Assembly: GCA_965204705.1 (NCBI GenBank)
Contig: OZ242006.1
Coordinates: 558,001 to 622,000 of the forward strand
Length of the DNA: 64,000 nt
Origin: Bin5 sp965204705
GTDB taxonomy: Bacteria > Chloroflexota > Anaerolineae > Caldilineales > Caldilineaceae
Reading direction: 5' to 3'
The first letter of the stretch is position 1, and each line of letters opens with the position of its first letter. The notes beneath the pieces were generated by a model, which made no database searches, was not told the DNA's origin, and saw only the letters and a list, made by a program, of their open reading frames with translations. The position numbers were made by a program, and so were the translations under genes. Shown here one piece after another: positions 8,972-17,557 of the stretch.

Positions 8972-9048
8972 CTGTTCCCTCTAGTCCTGACCAGTTCCCA
9001 TCCGTCCTCTTCTATCATCTTCTTAGCATCCCGTACTTTGATTGCCAT
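8968..9048 (-). pseudogene. hicA: Truncated hicA toxin remnant (26 codons)
   Basis: The frame encodes MAIKVRDAKKMIEEDGWELV and then RTRGNR before a TGA. This matches the first ~26 residues of HicA toxins, which normally continue RTRGSHRQF and so on. The break falls exactly before the catalytic His of the family, and the RNA-binding remainder is gone. The TGA overlaps the hicB start, so an in-frame deletion or nonsense event fused the N-terminus to the hicB junction. The toxin is almost certainly inactive, leaving an orphan antitoxin. Confidence 0.8.
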
Positions 9049-9416
9049 TCCACCATCCCGTAACTGTCAGCCAGTATACTCTATACGGTATGCTCAGTCC
9101 AGCGATACACATAATCCTCCTTCCCCCCACCTAAGTCAAAGCGCCTGCCCCTGGCACAAGATCGGCGATGGAAGTCTGACCGGCAGCGCTCCTGATATTA
9201 GCTGCGCCTCTGCGCATCCAGCAGCCGCAATCAACCGCTCTGGGAATACCCTGCCCAATCTCCCTTCCAAAGAAGGAAGATAAGCAATTCACGCAATTCC
9301 AATTACAATGTTGGTTGATAAACGCCGGGAAAGTGAACCTACGGCTGAAAAAACTTTCCCAATATCAGAAGCAAAAGGAGTAATTCCCCACCACCCGCGA
9401 CCTGGACATCACCCCA
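9049..9416. other. Intergenic region, no gene seen
   Basis: About 370 bases between the hicA remnant and a plus-strand membrane protein. I see no convincing frame, hairpin or repeat here. It probably contains the divergent promoters. Confidence 0.5.
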
Positions 9417-10316
9417 GTGCACACTCCCTCAACTCCCACCCCCCTAACTCTCGGAAAACTGCTGGGCCGGGCAATAGCCCTCTACCCCACCCACAGCGGA
9501 ATCCTCCTGCGTACCGCCGCCATCTTCTACCTCCCGGCCGCCGCGCTCTCCTTCTTTTTCGTAGAAAACCTCACAACCAACCTCCTCTTCTCCCTGGTAG
9601 TCTGGCCCGTCGACGCGGTCGTCAGCCTGTCCCTCATTACCCACTGCATCGATGCGCTGCACGGGCGTCCCCTTGCAGTCCGGACAGCCGTCATGCGTGT
9701 CCTGCGCCGTCTGCCGGCTTACCTCGGCTTAACGCTGGCAATGACGGTTGTGTCCAGCGCCGTCGTTCTTGTGCTGGCGGCGCCTCTTTGGGTTGGACTC
9801 CTTACTTCTGACATTTCTCTAGGTGAGATCATTGGCGCGTTTTCCGTTCCGGCTAATCCTGAACAACTGGAGTTGGTCGTCAGAGTGCTGAGCAGTGCCC
9901 TTTGGGGCGGCGCCGGCCTCTGTCTATCTGGAGCCCTGATTCCACTAGTTTTGTTCTACCTGTTGGTTCGCTGGCGGGTTGCCGAAATCGCGTTAGTGGC
10001 GGAGGGGACGGGACCGCTGCAATCCCTGCGCCGCAGCTGGAATCTGAGCCGGGGCTTTGTTCTGCGCACCTTTGGCTATCTCTTGCTCATAGCCATCGCA
10101 ATGGGCTTGGTCGGCGGAGTAATAGGAATGGCAGTGAACTCTGCTGTGAATGTTTTGGTTCCCTCTGTTGATCAGTCCAGGATGTTCGGCTTCAGTTTCA
10201 CTTTCTCGAAGCTCATGTTCATCTTCGCCATGCCGTTCTACGTCACCGCAATTGTCCTGTACTACTACGACCTGCGCGTGCGAAAAGAGAAGTATGATTA
10301 TGAAGTCCCGCAGTGA
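9417..10316 (+). CDS. Polytopic membrane protein, paralog A
   Basis: The 299-aa protein has about six hydrophobic segments (AAIFYLPAAALSFFF, LLFSLVVWPVDAVVSL, LTLAMTVVSSAVVLVL, ALIPLVLFYLLV, FGYLLLIAIAMGLVGGVIG, LMFIFAMPFYVTAIVLYYYDLRVR). It has the general pattern of glycerophosphodiester-phosphodiesterase membrane-domain/DUF975-like integral proteins, including GPLQSLRRSWNLSRGF and the C-terminal YYYDLRVRKEKYD. GTG 9417 is the first start in frame and has no clear ribosome site. The paralog at 10561 aligns along its whole length, so the pair arose by duplication. Function unknown. Confidence 0.75.
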   Translation: MHTPSTPTPLTLGKLLGRAIALYPTHSGILLRTAAIFYLPAAALSFFFVENLTTNLLFSLVVWPVDAVVSLSLITHCIDALHGRPLAVRTAVMRVLRRLPAYLGLTLAMTVVSSAVVLVLAAPLWVGLLTSDISLGEIIGAFSVPANPEQLELVVRVLSSALWGGAGLCLSGALIPLVLFYLLVRWRVAEIALVAEGTGPLQSLRRSWNLSRGFVLRTFGYLLLIAIAMGLVGGVIGMAVNSAVNVLVPSVDQSRMFGFSFTFSKLMFIFAMPFYVTAIVLYYYDLRVRKEKYDYEVPQ

Positions 10317-10560
10317 TGATTCGTCAAGCTGGATTAGATGGAGTTTGGGGAGACGGGATTTCCGATGCTGACCGGGAACGCCAATTTAGGAAATTCTGCT
10401 TGGACACCATCCCAAAATTGGGAGAAAATCAAGAATAGAAGTTCCCATTACAAAGTTGGACGATTTTGGCCGCGTAAGTGAATATCGGGCTCTCAAGCGA
10501 CTTTCTCGAATCCTGAAGAAAGAGTGACTCTCAACTGTACCAAAACCGGACATCTTCCTA

Positions 10561-11478
10561 ATGCTCGCCTCCTCCACCTCCAGGCGCCTGACCGTCGGCA
10601 AATGGCTCGGCCTCACTCTTACCATCTATCGCACCCACGCCGGCCCCCTCCTGCGCACAGCCGCCATCTTTCTCTTCCCCCTCGCAGTCCTTTCCTTCTT
10701 CTTTGTTGATGACACGCTCACCTCAATCCTCCTCTCCTTCATCTTCTGGCCCATCACTGCAATCGCCAACCTTTCCCTCATCTCGCTCTGCAACGAACTC
10801 TTGCACGGCCGCCCCCTTGCCGTCAGAGCGGCAGTCGGGCAGGGCCTGCGCCGACTTCTCGCTTACCTGGGACTGGCCATCGCAGAGTCCTCTGTGTACC
10901 TCGTCCTTCTCTTGCTCCTGGCGTTTCCGGTCTTGTATGGCCTCGACTCGACCGCGCTGGATTTCAACGAGTTGAGACACAGATTCACCGAAATGCTTGA
11001 CCAAGGTGAGGCAAACAGCCTCTTCACCCTCCTGGCCGAAGCTGTACCGGTCGGTCTAGCCTACTGTTCTCTCGGTATCGTGGTTCTGATTCTCTTCTTC
11101 TATCTCTCATCTCGCTGGCTCGTCGCCCAGGCCGCGTTCATGGTCGAAGACACAGGACCACTCGATTCCCTCGGCCGTAGCTGGCATCTCAGCCACGGCT
11201 TCGTCATGCGTACTATGGGGTACGTGATTCTCCTAACCATATTAATGGGCCTGGTCGGAGGTCTGGCCGGGCAGTTCATCGAGTTCGCCCTGGCCCGGCT
11301 GATCCCAGCCATCGACCAATCATCTCGGCTCGGTCTCAGCAGCGCCATCACCAACCTGCTATCCATCCTCACCACACCCTTCTACATCTGCGCCGTCGTC
11401 CTCTACTACTTCGACCTCCGCGCCCGCAAAGAGAAGTACAGCTGGCAGGACACACATGACAACCTCGACAGCCACTAG
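10561..11478 (+). CDS. Polytopic membrane protein, paralog B
   Basis: The 305-aa protein has the same layout as the preceding gene: LTVGKWLGLTLTIYRTHAGPLLRTAAIF, then paired transmembrane helices, GPLDSLGRSWHLSHGFVMRTMGY, and the C-terminal LYYFDLRARKEKYSW. Identity to paralog A is moderate, so the duplication is old. The 244-base spacer between them contains no gene. The conserved RSWxLSxGFVxRTxGY block between helices 4 and 5 is the most characteristic motif. The role is unknown; a membrane scaffold or transport role is only a guess. Confidence 0.75.
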   Translation: MLASSTSRRLTVGKWLGLTLTIYRTHAGPLLRTAAIFLFPLAVLSFFFVDDTLTSILLSFIFWPITAIANLSLISLCNELLHGRPLAVRAAVGQGLRRLLAYLGLAIAESSVYLVLLLLLAFPVLYGLDSTALDFNELRHRFTEMLDQGEANSLFTLLAEAVPVGLAYCSLGIVVLILFFYLSSRWLVAQAAFMVEDTGPLDSLGRSWHLSHGFVMRTMGYVILLTILMGLVGGLAGQFIEFALARLIPAIDQSSRLGLSSAITNLLSILTTPFYICAVVLYYFDLRARKEKYSWQDTHDNLDSH

Positions 11479-11534
11479 CACAACCGACCGAAAGTTCCCA
11501 CCACCCCCCACACAGCCTCGCCGCCACTAACGAC

Positions 11535-11637
11535 TAACGACTGACCACTGACCACTGGCTACTGACCACTGCAGTTTTGTGCGGCCGGCCGCAAGCGGCC
11601 TCCCTTGTGCGGGGGGACACCCCCCGCAACGCCCCCC
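11535..11637. repeat. GACCACT heptamer tract plus G-rich hairpin, copy 2
   Basis: A run of degenerate heptamers (GACCACT/GGCTACT) from about 11535 leads through CTGCAGTT into the G-rich hairpin repeat (GCGGGGGG-ACA-CCCCCCGC at 11610-11627), followed by AACGCCCCCC. The same composite order of heptamers, CTGCAGTT, small hairpin and large hairpin occurs at 6893 and 22046-22149. Confidence 0.8.
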
Positions 11638-11837
11638 GACAACAACATGCCACGCCCACAATGTGCGGCCACTGCCGCAGAATACCGCCAACCCAAAGAG
11701 CTCCCCCAAAGCCCCCTTCTCGCCAGTATCACATCGATGGCCCATCCCACACTGCCAGCACGGCCGACCCCTCCCTTACCAACCCCCAAACCCAATCCTC
11801 CCAAACCAAGATGTTCTTCGCGCCCCTTCGCGGATCA

Positions 11838-11897
11838 CAGCAGTTCCCCGCAGTTCCCCCGCAGTTCCCCCAGCAGTTCCCCCAGCAGTTCCCCCCC
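11838..11897. repeat. CAGTTCCCC tandem repeat
   Basis: Five to six tandem units of CAGTTCCCCC, some separated by CAG, precede the DUF2961 gene by about 60 bases. Unit length is 10-13 bases. It lies in a 480-base gap (11479-11959) that holds no gene. Confidence 0.8.
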
Positions 11898-11959
11898 AAC
11901 CTGTAGTAAAATAACCTCACAAAACCCAACACCCCCCACCCACACCTGGAGGCAACCCC

Positions 11960-13492
11960 ATGAACCTCAACCTCCCGCCCACCCCTATTCCCGACCGCGT
12001 CTCCATCACCGGCCCACTGCCCGCCAACCAGCGCACCACCTACGCCCAGCTCGACGGCCCCGGCTGCATCCAGCACATCTGGGTCGTCCTTTCCCGCCCC
12101 GAAAACCTGCCCCACGCCAGCCGCAAGGCCATCATCCGCATCTACTTCGACGACGAACCCGTCCCCTACGTCGAAGCGCCCGTCGGCGACTTCTTCGGTG
12201 TCATGCACGGCCTCGGCTGGTACCCCATCGACACCCACTTCCTCTCCGCCAAAGCCTGGATCGGCTACAACTGCTACTTCCCCATGCCCTTCGCCCGCTC
12301 CGCCCGCATCGAGTTCGAAGCCGGCCCCGAAGACAATCGCGCCTACCTCCAGGTCGACTGGCACCGCTATCCCGGCCAGACCCTCCAAGAACCCCGCCGC
12401 TTCTGCGCCCGCTGGCGCCGCGAAATGCCCACCCAGAGCTACGGCGAAGAATTCCTCATGCTCGACGCCGACGGACCCGGCCAGCTCCTCGGCTTCGTCT
12501 ACGGCGTGCGCCTCCTCGACGACACCGACCGCTGGAGCCACGGCGGCGCCGAGAACATCTACATCGACGGCGAAGGCGAGCACCCCGCCTTCCTGCGCGG
12601 CATCGGCGGCGAGGACACCTTCGGCGCCGGCTATGGTGGCGCCCTCCACCCGCCCGAAACCCACCACTACGCCGCCATGCCCTATTACGTGCACGACGAC
12701 GTCGGCGAAGCCCGCCCCGCCCAGCGCCTCGTCGGCTACCGCTTCTTCGAAAAGGACACCCTCCCCTTCCAACACTCCATCCACATGCGCTTCGGCTGCA
12801 TGGCCAACGACATCTGCTCCACCACCTACTGGTACCAGCATGACCCCGTGCGCCCCTTCTTCACCATGCCCGACTGGCCCCAGCTCCTCCCCGGCGTCGA
12901 GCTCCCCCGCAACACCCACGACCTCGACCTGCCCGCGAGCGGCGAATGGTGGCTCTGCGGCCCCTTCGCCAACCACGACGGCCAGGCCATGGCAACCACC
13001 CTTCCGCCTGAGACCACATTCGAACCCCACGCAACCTACGACGGCCTCCACGGAGAGGAGTCCGCTTGGCTGACCGAAGGCTCGCGCCGGCAGGGCAGGG
13101 ACAGAGCCCGCTGGCATCGCCGCGCCGCCCACCACGCCTTCATCGACTTCAACCACCTCTTCCGCCCATGGGGCCGCGGCGTCGGCAAAACCGACGTCGG
13201 CGCCGCCCTCGCCCGCTGCACCCTCCACACACCCGCCGACACCACCGCAACCCTCCACCTCGCCTGGGACGACGCCCTCGCGCTGCGCGTAAACGACGAT
13301 CTTATCGACCTCGGCCACAACTACGCATTCCGCGCCCGCAGCCTCCCAGTCCACCTCCGTGCCGGCGCCAACACTGTCCTCCTCAAGCTCAGCAACGACA
13401 TCGGCTCCAACCACGGCGGCTGGGCCTTCGCCTTCCGCGCCGAAACAGCCGACGGCACAACCCTCACTCCTGGCGCCGGCGACAAAGGATAA
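11960..13492 (+). CDS. DUF2961 (GH172-type) protein
   Basis: The 510-aa protein starts at ATG 11960 behind CTGGAGG. The first ~340 residues show DUF2961 traits: GPGCIQHIWVVLSRP, IIRIYFDDEPVPYVEAPVGDFFG, NCYFPMPFARSARIEFE, and GGGEDTFGAGYGG-like loops. DUF2961 includes GH172 difructose-dianhydride and arabinofuranosidase enzymes, so a glycosidase role is plausible. The C-terminal ~150 residues (LHLAWDDALALRVNDDLIDLG, LLKLSNDIGSNHGGWAFAF) look like a carbohydrate-binding beta-sandwich. No signal peptide is visible. A PhyH-type oxygenase follows. Confidence 0.8.
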   Translation: MNLNLPPTPIPDRVSITGPLPANQRTTYAQLDGPGCIQHIWVVLSRPENLPHASRKAIIRIYFDDEPVPYVEAPVGDFFGVMHGLGWYPIDTHFLSAKAWIGYNCYFPMPFARSARIEFEAGPEDNRAYLQVDWHRYPGQTLQEPRRFCARWRREMPTQSYGEEFLMLDADGPGQLLGFVYGVRLLDDTDRWSHGGAENIYIDGEGEHPAFLRGIGGEDTFGAGYGGALHPPETHHYAAMPYYVHDDVGEARPAQRLVGYRFFEKDTLPFQHSIHMRFGCMANDICSTTYWYQHDPVRPFFTMPDWPQLLPGVELPRNTHDLDLPASGEWWLCGPFANHDGQAMATTLPPETTFEPHATYDGLHGEESAWLTEGSRRQGRDRARWHRRAAHHAFIDFNHLFRPWGRGVGKTDVGAALARCTLHTPADTTATLHLAWDDALALRVNDDLIDLGHNYAFRARSLPVHLRAGANTVLLKLSNDIGSNHGGWAFAFRAETADGTTLTPGAGDKG

Positions 13493-13564
13493 GATCTACG
13501 CTAAAATAGCAGCAGCTTGTGGCTGACCTACGTTGCAGCGAAACGTCTACGAGAGGAAGGAAGT

Positions 13565-14413
13565 ATGACTCTGGCGGAAATGACAGTTGACGAACAGGCC
13601 CGAACCCGCTTCGCAGAAGACGGCTACTGGCTCGGCCCCCAAATATTCGACGCCGCCCAAACAGAAGAACTAGCCTACGCCGTCGACGAAGTCAACGCCG
13701 GCCGCTACGAGACCGGACGCGAACCCCTCGCCCGTTTCTGGAGCCCCGGCGACGACCCCTACGCCCTCCATAAGGTCGACAACGCCCACTGGTGCAACCC
13801 CGTCCTCGCCGAAGCCGTCATCAACCCGCGGATCGGCCAGCTCGCCGCCCAGCTCCTCGACACACCCGCCGTGCGCCTCTGGCACGAGCAGATCCTCACG
13901 AAACCCGCCGGCGGCCACGAGACCGCCAACGTCGCCTGGCACCAGGACTACAACTACTGGCGCAGCAGCGACAGACCCCAGATGCTCACCGCCTGGATCC
14001 CGCTGCAGGAGGTCAACCCCGAGATTGGCACGATGTACTTTGTCAAGGGAAGCCACAAATGGGGCTGGCACGCCGAGTACAGCCACTTCGGCCGCTACGA
14101 CATGGCCGAACAGGAGCGAGTGATCCGCCAGTACATGCCCGACGGCGCCGAATACGAGACCGCCCCGCTCAACATGCAGGCCGGCCGCGTCAACTTCCAC
14201 CACTGCCTCACCCTGCACGGCTCCGGACCCAACCTCGCCCACCGCCAGCATCGCCGCGCCATCGCCATCCACATCCAGGCCGACGAATGCCTCTTTCGCA
14301 AAACCGGCGACCACGCCGACAACCACCAGTGCGCCCAGGAAATGCACCGCCTCGGCAAATCCTACGGCGACAAATTCCAAGGCGCCTACTGGCCCGAACT
14401 CTTCAGCTACTAA
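13565..14413 (+). CDS. Phytanoyl-CoA dioxygenase (PhyH) family protein
   Basis: The 282-aa oxygenase starts at ATG 13565 behind GAGAGGAAGG; an upstream extension of the frame to 13517 lacks such a site. Iron ligands are visible in NVAWHQDYNYW (HxD) and FHHCLTLHGSGPN (distal His), with the 2-oxoglutarate Arg probably in QHRRAIAIHIQ. It is only distantly similar to the PhyH protein at 7338. It follows the DUF2961 gene by 72 bases and may share its transcript. Substrate unknown. Confidence 0.85.
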   Translation: MTLAEMTVDEQARTRFAEDGYWLGPQIFDAAQTEELAYAVDEVNAGRYETGREPLARFWSPGDDPYALHKVDNAHWCNPVLAEAVINPRIGQLAAQLLDTPAVRLWHEQILTKPAGGHETANVAWHQDYNYWRSSDRPQMLTAWIPLQEVNPEIGTMYFVKGSHKWGWHAEYSHFGRYDMAEQERVIRQYMPDGAEYETAPLNMQAGRVNFHHCLTLHGSGPNLAHRQHRRAIAIHIQADECLFRKTGDHADNHQCAQEMHRLGKSYGDKFQGAYWPELFSY

Positions 14414-14453
14414 AGCTCAATTTCCCGCCGCCATCCACGAACCACTACCTACC

Positions 14454-14699
14454 ATGCACTTCAAAGAACATCATCAAATCGTCCTCACCGCCCCCGTCAT
14501 CGGCGACGACCAGGAAGAACTAAAACCAGGCGACGTAGGCGCAATCATCCACATCCACCCCAATCAAGTAGCCTTCGTAGCGGAGTTCCTCTCCCTGCAC
14601 GGCGAAACTATCGCCATCGCCACCGTCCTTCCATCACAAGCCCGCCCAGTAACCGGCTCCGACCTCACCCACGCCCGAACCGTTCCCGCAACCGCCTGA
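14454..14699 (+). CDS. DUF4926 family protein
   Basis: The 81-aa protein has the DUF4926 pattern: HQIVLTAPVIGDDQEELKPGDVGAIIHIHPNQ, then VAFVAEFLSLHGETIAIATVLPSQARPV. These small beta-rich proteins usually begin with a promoter-like 'V.L' motif and are often found beside toxin-antitoxin or DUF4160/DUF2442-type genes; none is adjacent here. It follows the PhyH gene by 40 bases on the same strand. Function unknown. Confidence 0.7.
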   Translation: MHFKEHHQIVLTAPVIGDDQEELKPGDVGAIIHIHPNQVAFVAEFLSLHGETIAIATVLPSQARPVTGSDLTHARTVPATA

Positions 14700-14768
14700 C
14701 CGGAATCAACACACACCCCGCCCGACAGACACAACTAAAAACTAGAAACTGACTACTAAAAACTGCCC

Positions 14769-16421
14769 CTAAGGCTTATAACTCTCCTCCGGCTCCCGCG
14801 GCAACACCAACGCCTCCGCCGAAATCAACATCGCCGCGCCGCTCGCCGCCTGCTCCAACGCCGCCTTCACCACCAGCGTCGGATCAACGATCCCCGCCGC
14901 CATCATATCGCGCACACTCCCCTGCCCGACCTCATACGCGAACCCCGGCCCCCGCTCGCGACACGCATTGACAACCAGCGGACCGTACGCATCCGAATTC
15001 GCCGCAATCGTGCGCGCCGGCTCCTCCAACGCCCGCGCCAGCGCCCGCATCGCCATCGCCTCCTCACCGTGTCCCGTTGCCGCCGCCTCCACCGCCGGCG
15101 CCGCGTCCAGATAGGCCGCGCCCCCGCCCGGCACCACGCCGCCCTCCAGACCCACCTGCACAACCTTCACCGCATGCGCCGCCCGCTCTACCAGCGCATT
15201 GCGCTCGCTCTCCGTATACGCGCCCACGCGCAGCTCACCGATCCCGCCCTGCACACGCCCGATCCGCTCGCGCAGCTGCTCCCTCTCCTCACGCTCTTCT
15301 ACCAACTCCAGCCGGCCCTGCAGCATGTCGATATGCGCATCCACCGCCTGCTCATCCCCGCCGCCGCCCACCACCGACACATACTCCCCCGTCGCCACCA
15401 GCCGTTCCGCCCGCCCCAGATCGTCGACCGTCAGATCATGCGGCCCCATACCGGCCACGTCCGTGATAAAACTGGCGCCCGTCAGCAGCGCAAAATCGCG
15501 CATCATATCCCGCCGCAAATCCTCCACCGGCTTGATCCGCGCCGCATACGTCGTCACCGGCCCGCGCCCGTTCGCCGCCACCAGCGTATCTATCGCCCTC
15601 TCCCACATATTCTTGCAGATGATAAACAGCTTGTCCCCGCCCGCTTGCCTCACCAGGTCCAGCAGATGCAGCACATGACCCGGCTCCTCAAAATGGAAAT
15701 CCGCCACCACCACATGCGGCTCGTCCAGCGCCGCCACATACCTGAACTTGTCGCTCACCAGATAGCGCGAAATATACTCGCCCGCAAAGCGCGACCCCTC
15801 GCGGAACCCGTATGTGTGCCCAAGCCCGTACCCCGGCTGAATCAGTATGTTCCCGTACGGCCCCAGCACATCCATCATCTCCGCCAGCAGCTGCGCCAAC
15901 CGCGGGTCATCAACGACCGCCCTCGCCACCCCCGCCACATGCGCCGGCTCCGTCAACGGGACCGACAGTGTTTCCAACGCGCCGACCGCCGCCTGCACCC
16001 CCTTCTCAAGCCCCCGCTGCAACAGCACCGCATCCGCCCCGCCCGCGATCAGCCGGTGCAGCTCACGCGCGATACCTCGCGCCAGCACGGCCGCCGTCAC
16101 GCTGCCGTCGCCGAACCGCTCGCGCATATGCCACACAATGTGCCGCATCATCATCGCGCCCGCGTTCTCCACGCGATCCGGCAGATCCGTAAAGCGCCGC
16201 GCGATCGTCGCGCCGTCCTCCAGCGGCTCGAAACCGGTCGCATTCACCCGCTGGCTCACGATATTCCCGCCCCGCGGACCCAGCGTCAACGACAGCAGCC
16301 GCGCCAGCGTGTCGAACCCGCGCCGCATCGGCTCGCGGCACTCAGCCCCGAACACAACCGACGGCACGCTAACCGCTTGCGCGGCAGAGCCGCCCGCAGA
16401 GGACCGCGAACGTGTCGGCAT
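14769..16421 (-). CDS. Divergent GroEL/Cpn60-like chaperonin
   Basis: The 550-aa protein aligns with GroEL over its length but is strongly diverged. TLGPRGGNIV replaces TLGPKGRNV, EDGATIARRF keeps the Asp of the DGVTIA motif, and FGDGSVTAAVLARGI keeps the GDG. GVVPGGGAAYLDAA near residue 445 matches the hinge GGG. In the stretch equivalent to GroEL's RVEDALHATRAAVEEG the sequence is LVERAAHAVKVVQVGLEGG, so the ATP-hydrolysing Asp398 seems to be missing and three residues are added. There is no GGM-rich tail and no groES neighbour. Its start lies 3 bases from the stop of a sugar-permease gene, so it is co-transcribed with the ABC transporter. It is probably a specialised paralog, not the housekeeping chaperonin. 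Confidence 0.78.
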   Translation of the reverse strand: MPTRSRSSAGGSAAQAVSVPSVVFGAECREPMRRGFDTLARLLSLTLGPRGGNIVSQRVNATGFEPLEDGATIARRFTDLPDRVENAGAMMMRHIVWHMRERFGDGSVTAAVLARGIARELHRLIAGGADAVLLQRGLEKGVQAAVGALETLSVPLTEPAHVAGVARAVVDDPRLAQLLAEMMDVLGPYGNILIQPGYGLGHTYGFREGSRFAGEYISRYLVSDKFRYVAALDEPHVVVADFHFEEPGHVLHLLDLVRQAGGDKLFIICKNMWERAIDTLVAANGRGPVTTYAARIKPVEDLRRDMMRDFALLTGASFITDVAGMGPHDLTVDDLGRAERLVATGEYVSVVGGGGDEQAVDAHIDMLQGRLELVEEREEREQLRERIGRVQGGIGELRVGAYTESERNALVERAAHAVKVVQVGLEGGVVPGGGAAYLDAAPAVEAAATGHGEEAMAMRALARALEEPARTIAANSDAYGPLVVNACRERGPGFAYEVGQGSVRDMMAAGIVDPTLVVKAALEQAASGAAMLISAEALVLPREPEESYKP

Positions 16422-16424
16422 GGC

Positions 16425-17312
16425 TCAACCTTTCAGGGCGCCGAGCGTGATGCCGCTGACAAAATAGCGTTGCAAAAAGGGGTATACGACCAGAATGGGG
16501 ACGACCGTCACCAGCGTCTGCGCCGCCCGCAGCGAACGGTCCGAGAACATGTCGAAATCCTCGGGGTTGCGCATGAACTCGTTCATGTCCATCTTCACGA
16601 CCACCGTGCGCAAAAAGGTCTGCAAAGGGATCAAATCCCGGTCCGCGATCAGAATCATGCCGTCGAACCACGCGTTCCAATGGCCGACCGCACCGAACAG
16701 CGTCAGAGTCGCCAGCGCCGGCACCGAGATCGGCAGGTAAACGTGCAGCAGGATCTGCCAGTACGTGGCGCCGTCAATGATCGAGGCCTCCTCCAGCTCC
16801 TTCGGCACGCGCCGGAAGAAATTCATCATCAGAATCACGTTCCACAGCGGCAGCGCCTGCGGAATGATCAGCGCCCAAATCGTGTTCAGCATACCCAGCT
16901 TGCGAATCACCAGAAACCATGGGATCAACCCGCCGTTGAAAAGATACGCGAACACCACCGACCCCATGATGATGTTGCGGAACGGCATCTCCTCCTTGCT
17001 CTTCGACAGCGGGAACGAGATCAGGACGATCAGCAGCATCTGCAGCGCTGTTCCAACCACCGTCCGAACTACCGAAATCCAGAAGGCGTTCAGAAAGACG
17101 CCCGCCTCCAGCACCTTCTCATACGTGATCGACGTGGGACGCACCGGCCACAGCGTCACCAACCCGCCCGTCGCCGCCGCCCGGTCGCTGAAAGAGAGCG
17201 CCAGCAAATGGATCAGGGGAATAACACAAGACAGCCCCAGCACCAGCAGGAACGTATGATTGAATATATCAAAAACCCGCGACCCAAACCCCCGCCGCTC
17301 CGCCCTGTTCAT
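16425..17312 (-). CDS. ABC carbohydrate permease, LplC/YtcP type
   Basis: The 295-aa inner-membrane permease has six predicted helices and the LplC-like N-terminus RVFDIFNHTFLLVLGLSCVIPLIHLLALSFSD. The EAA loop that contacts the ATPase is EASIIDGATYWQILLHVYLPISVPALAT. It partners the LplB-type permease at 19048 and the two binding proteins to import an oligosaccharide or a modified sugar. The cluster has no ATP-binding subunit, as is usual for LplABC/YtcPQ systems that share an MsmX-type ATPase. The downstream chaperonin-like gene is only 3 bases away. Confidence 0.9.
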   Translation of the reverse strand: MNRAERRGFGSRVFDIFNHTFLLVLGLSCVIPLIHLLALSFSDRAAATGGLVTLWPVRPTSITYEKVLEAGVFLNAFWISVVRTVVGTALQMLLIVLISFPLSKSKEEMPFRNIIMGSVVFAYLFNGGLIPWFLVIRKLGMLNTIWALIIPQALPLWNVILMMNFFRRVPKELEEASIIDGATYWQILLHVYLPISVPALATLTLFGAVGHWNAWFDGMILIADRDLIPLQTFLRTVVVKMDMNEFMRNPEDFDMFSDRSLRAAQTLVTVVPILVVYPFLQRYFVSGITLGALKG

Positions 17313-17369
17313 CGCGTTACCCTAACTAACCACTAGGGCTCGTTGACATTTCAACTAGCCATCCCCACT

Positions 17370-17394
17370 GTAGGGGCACCCCTTGTGGGTGCCC
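17370..17394. repeat. GTAGGGGC...GTGGGTGCCC palindromic repeat
   Basis: A single unit of the REP-like palindrome seen twice at 7032-7121, here in the gap between the permease and the lipoprotein gene. Confidence 0.75.
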
Positions 17395-17557
17395 CGGTTT
17401 TTGCTCCCTCGTGGGCCTTTCCGTGTCCCTCCCTGGAACCAAGAAAGGTGTTCTTCGCGCCCCTTCGCGTGACTTCGCGGATCGAAAGGTTGTGTCTACA
17501 ACAAGATTCCAGCGAAAGACGTCCCGAACCGACCTGCAGACGTTCTGTTCTTGGCGG

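Noticed and set aside
11838..11897. Possible CRISPR array
   Set aside because: The units are 10-13 bases long with no spacers and no cas genes; it is a simple tandem repeat.
11605..13509. Long plus- and minus-strand frames of 400-560 codons around the DUF2961 gene
   Set aside because: All are shadows of the DUF2961 coding sequence in GC-rich DNA. Their products are Pro/Arg/His- or Val/Ala/Gly-rich with no family signature.
15069..17336. A 755-codon plus-strand open frame
   Set aside because: It is antisense to the chaperonin and permease genes, has Arg/His/Pro-rich low-complexity composition, and results from high GC on the opposite strand.
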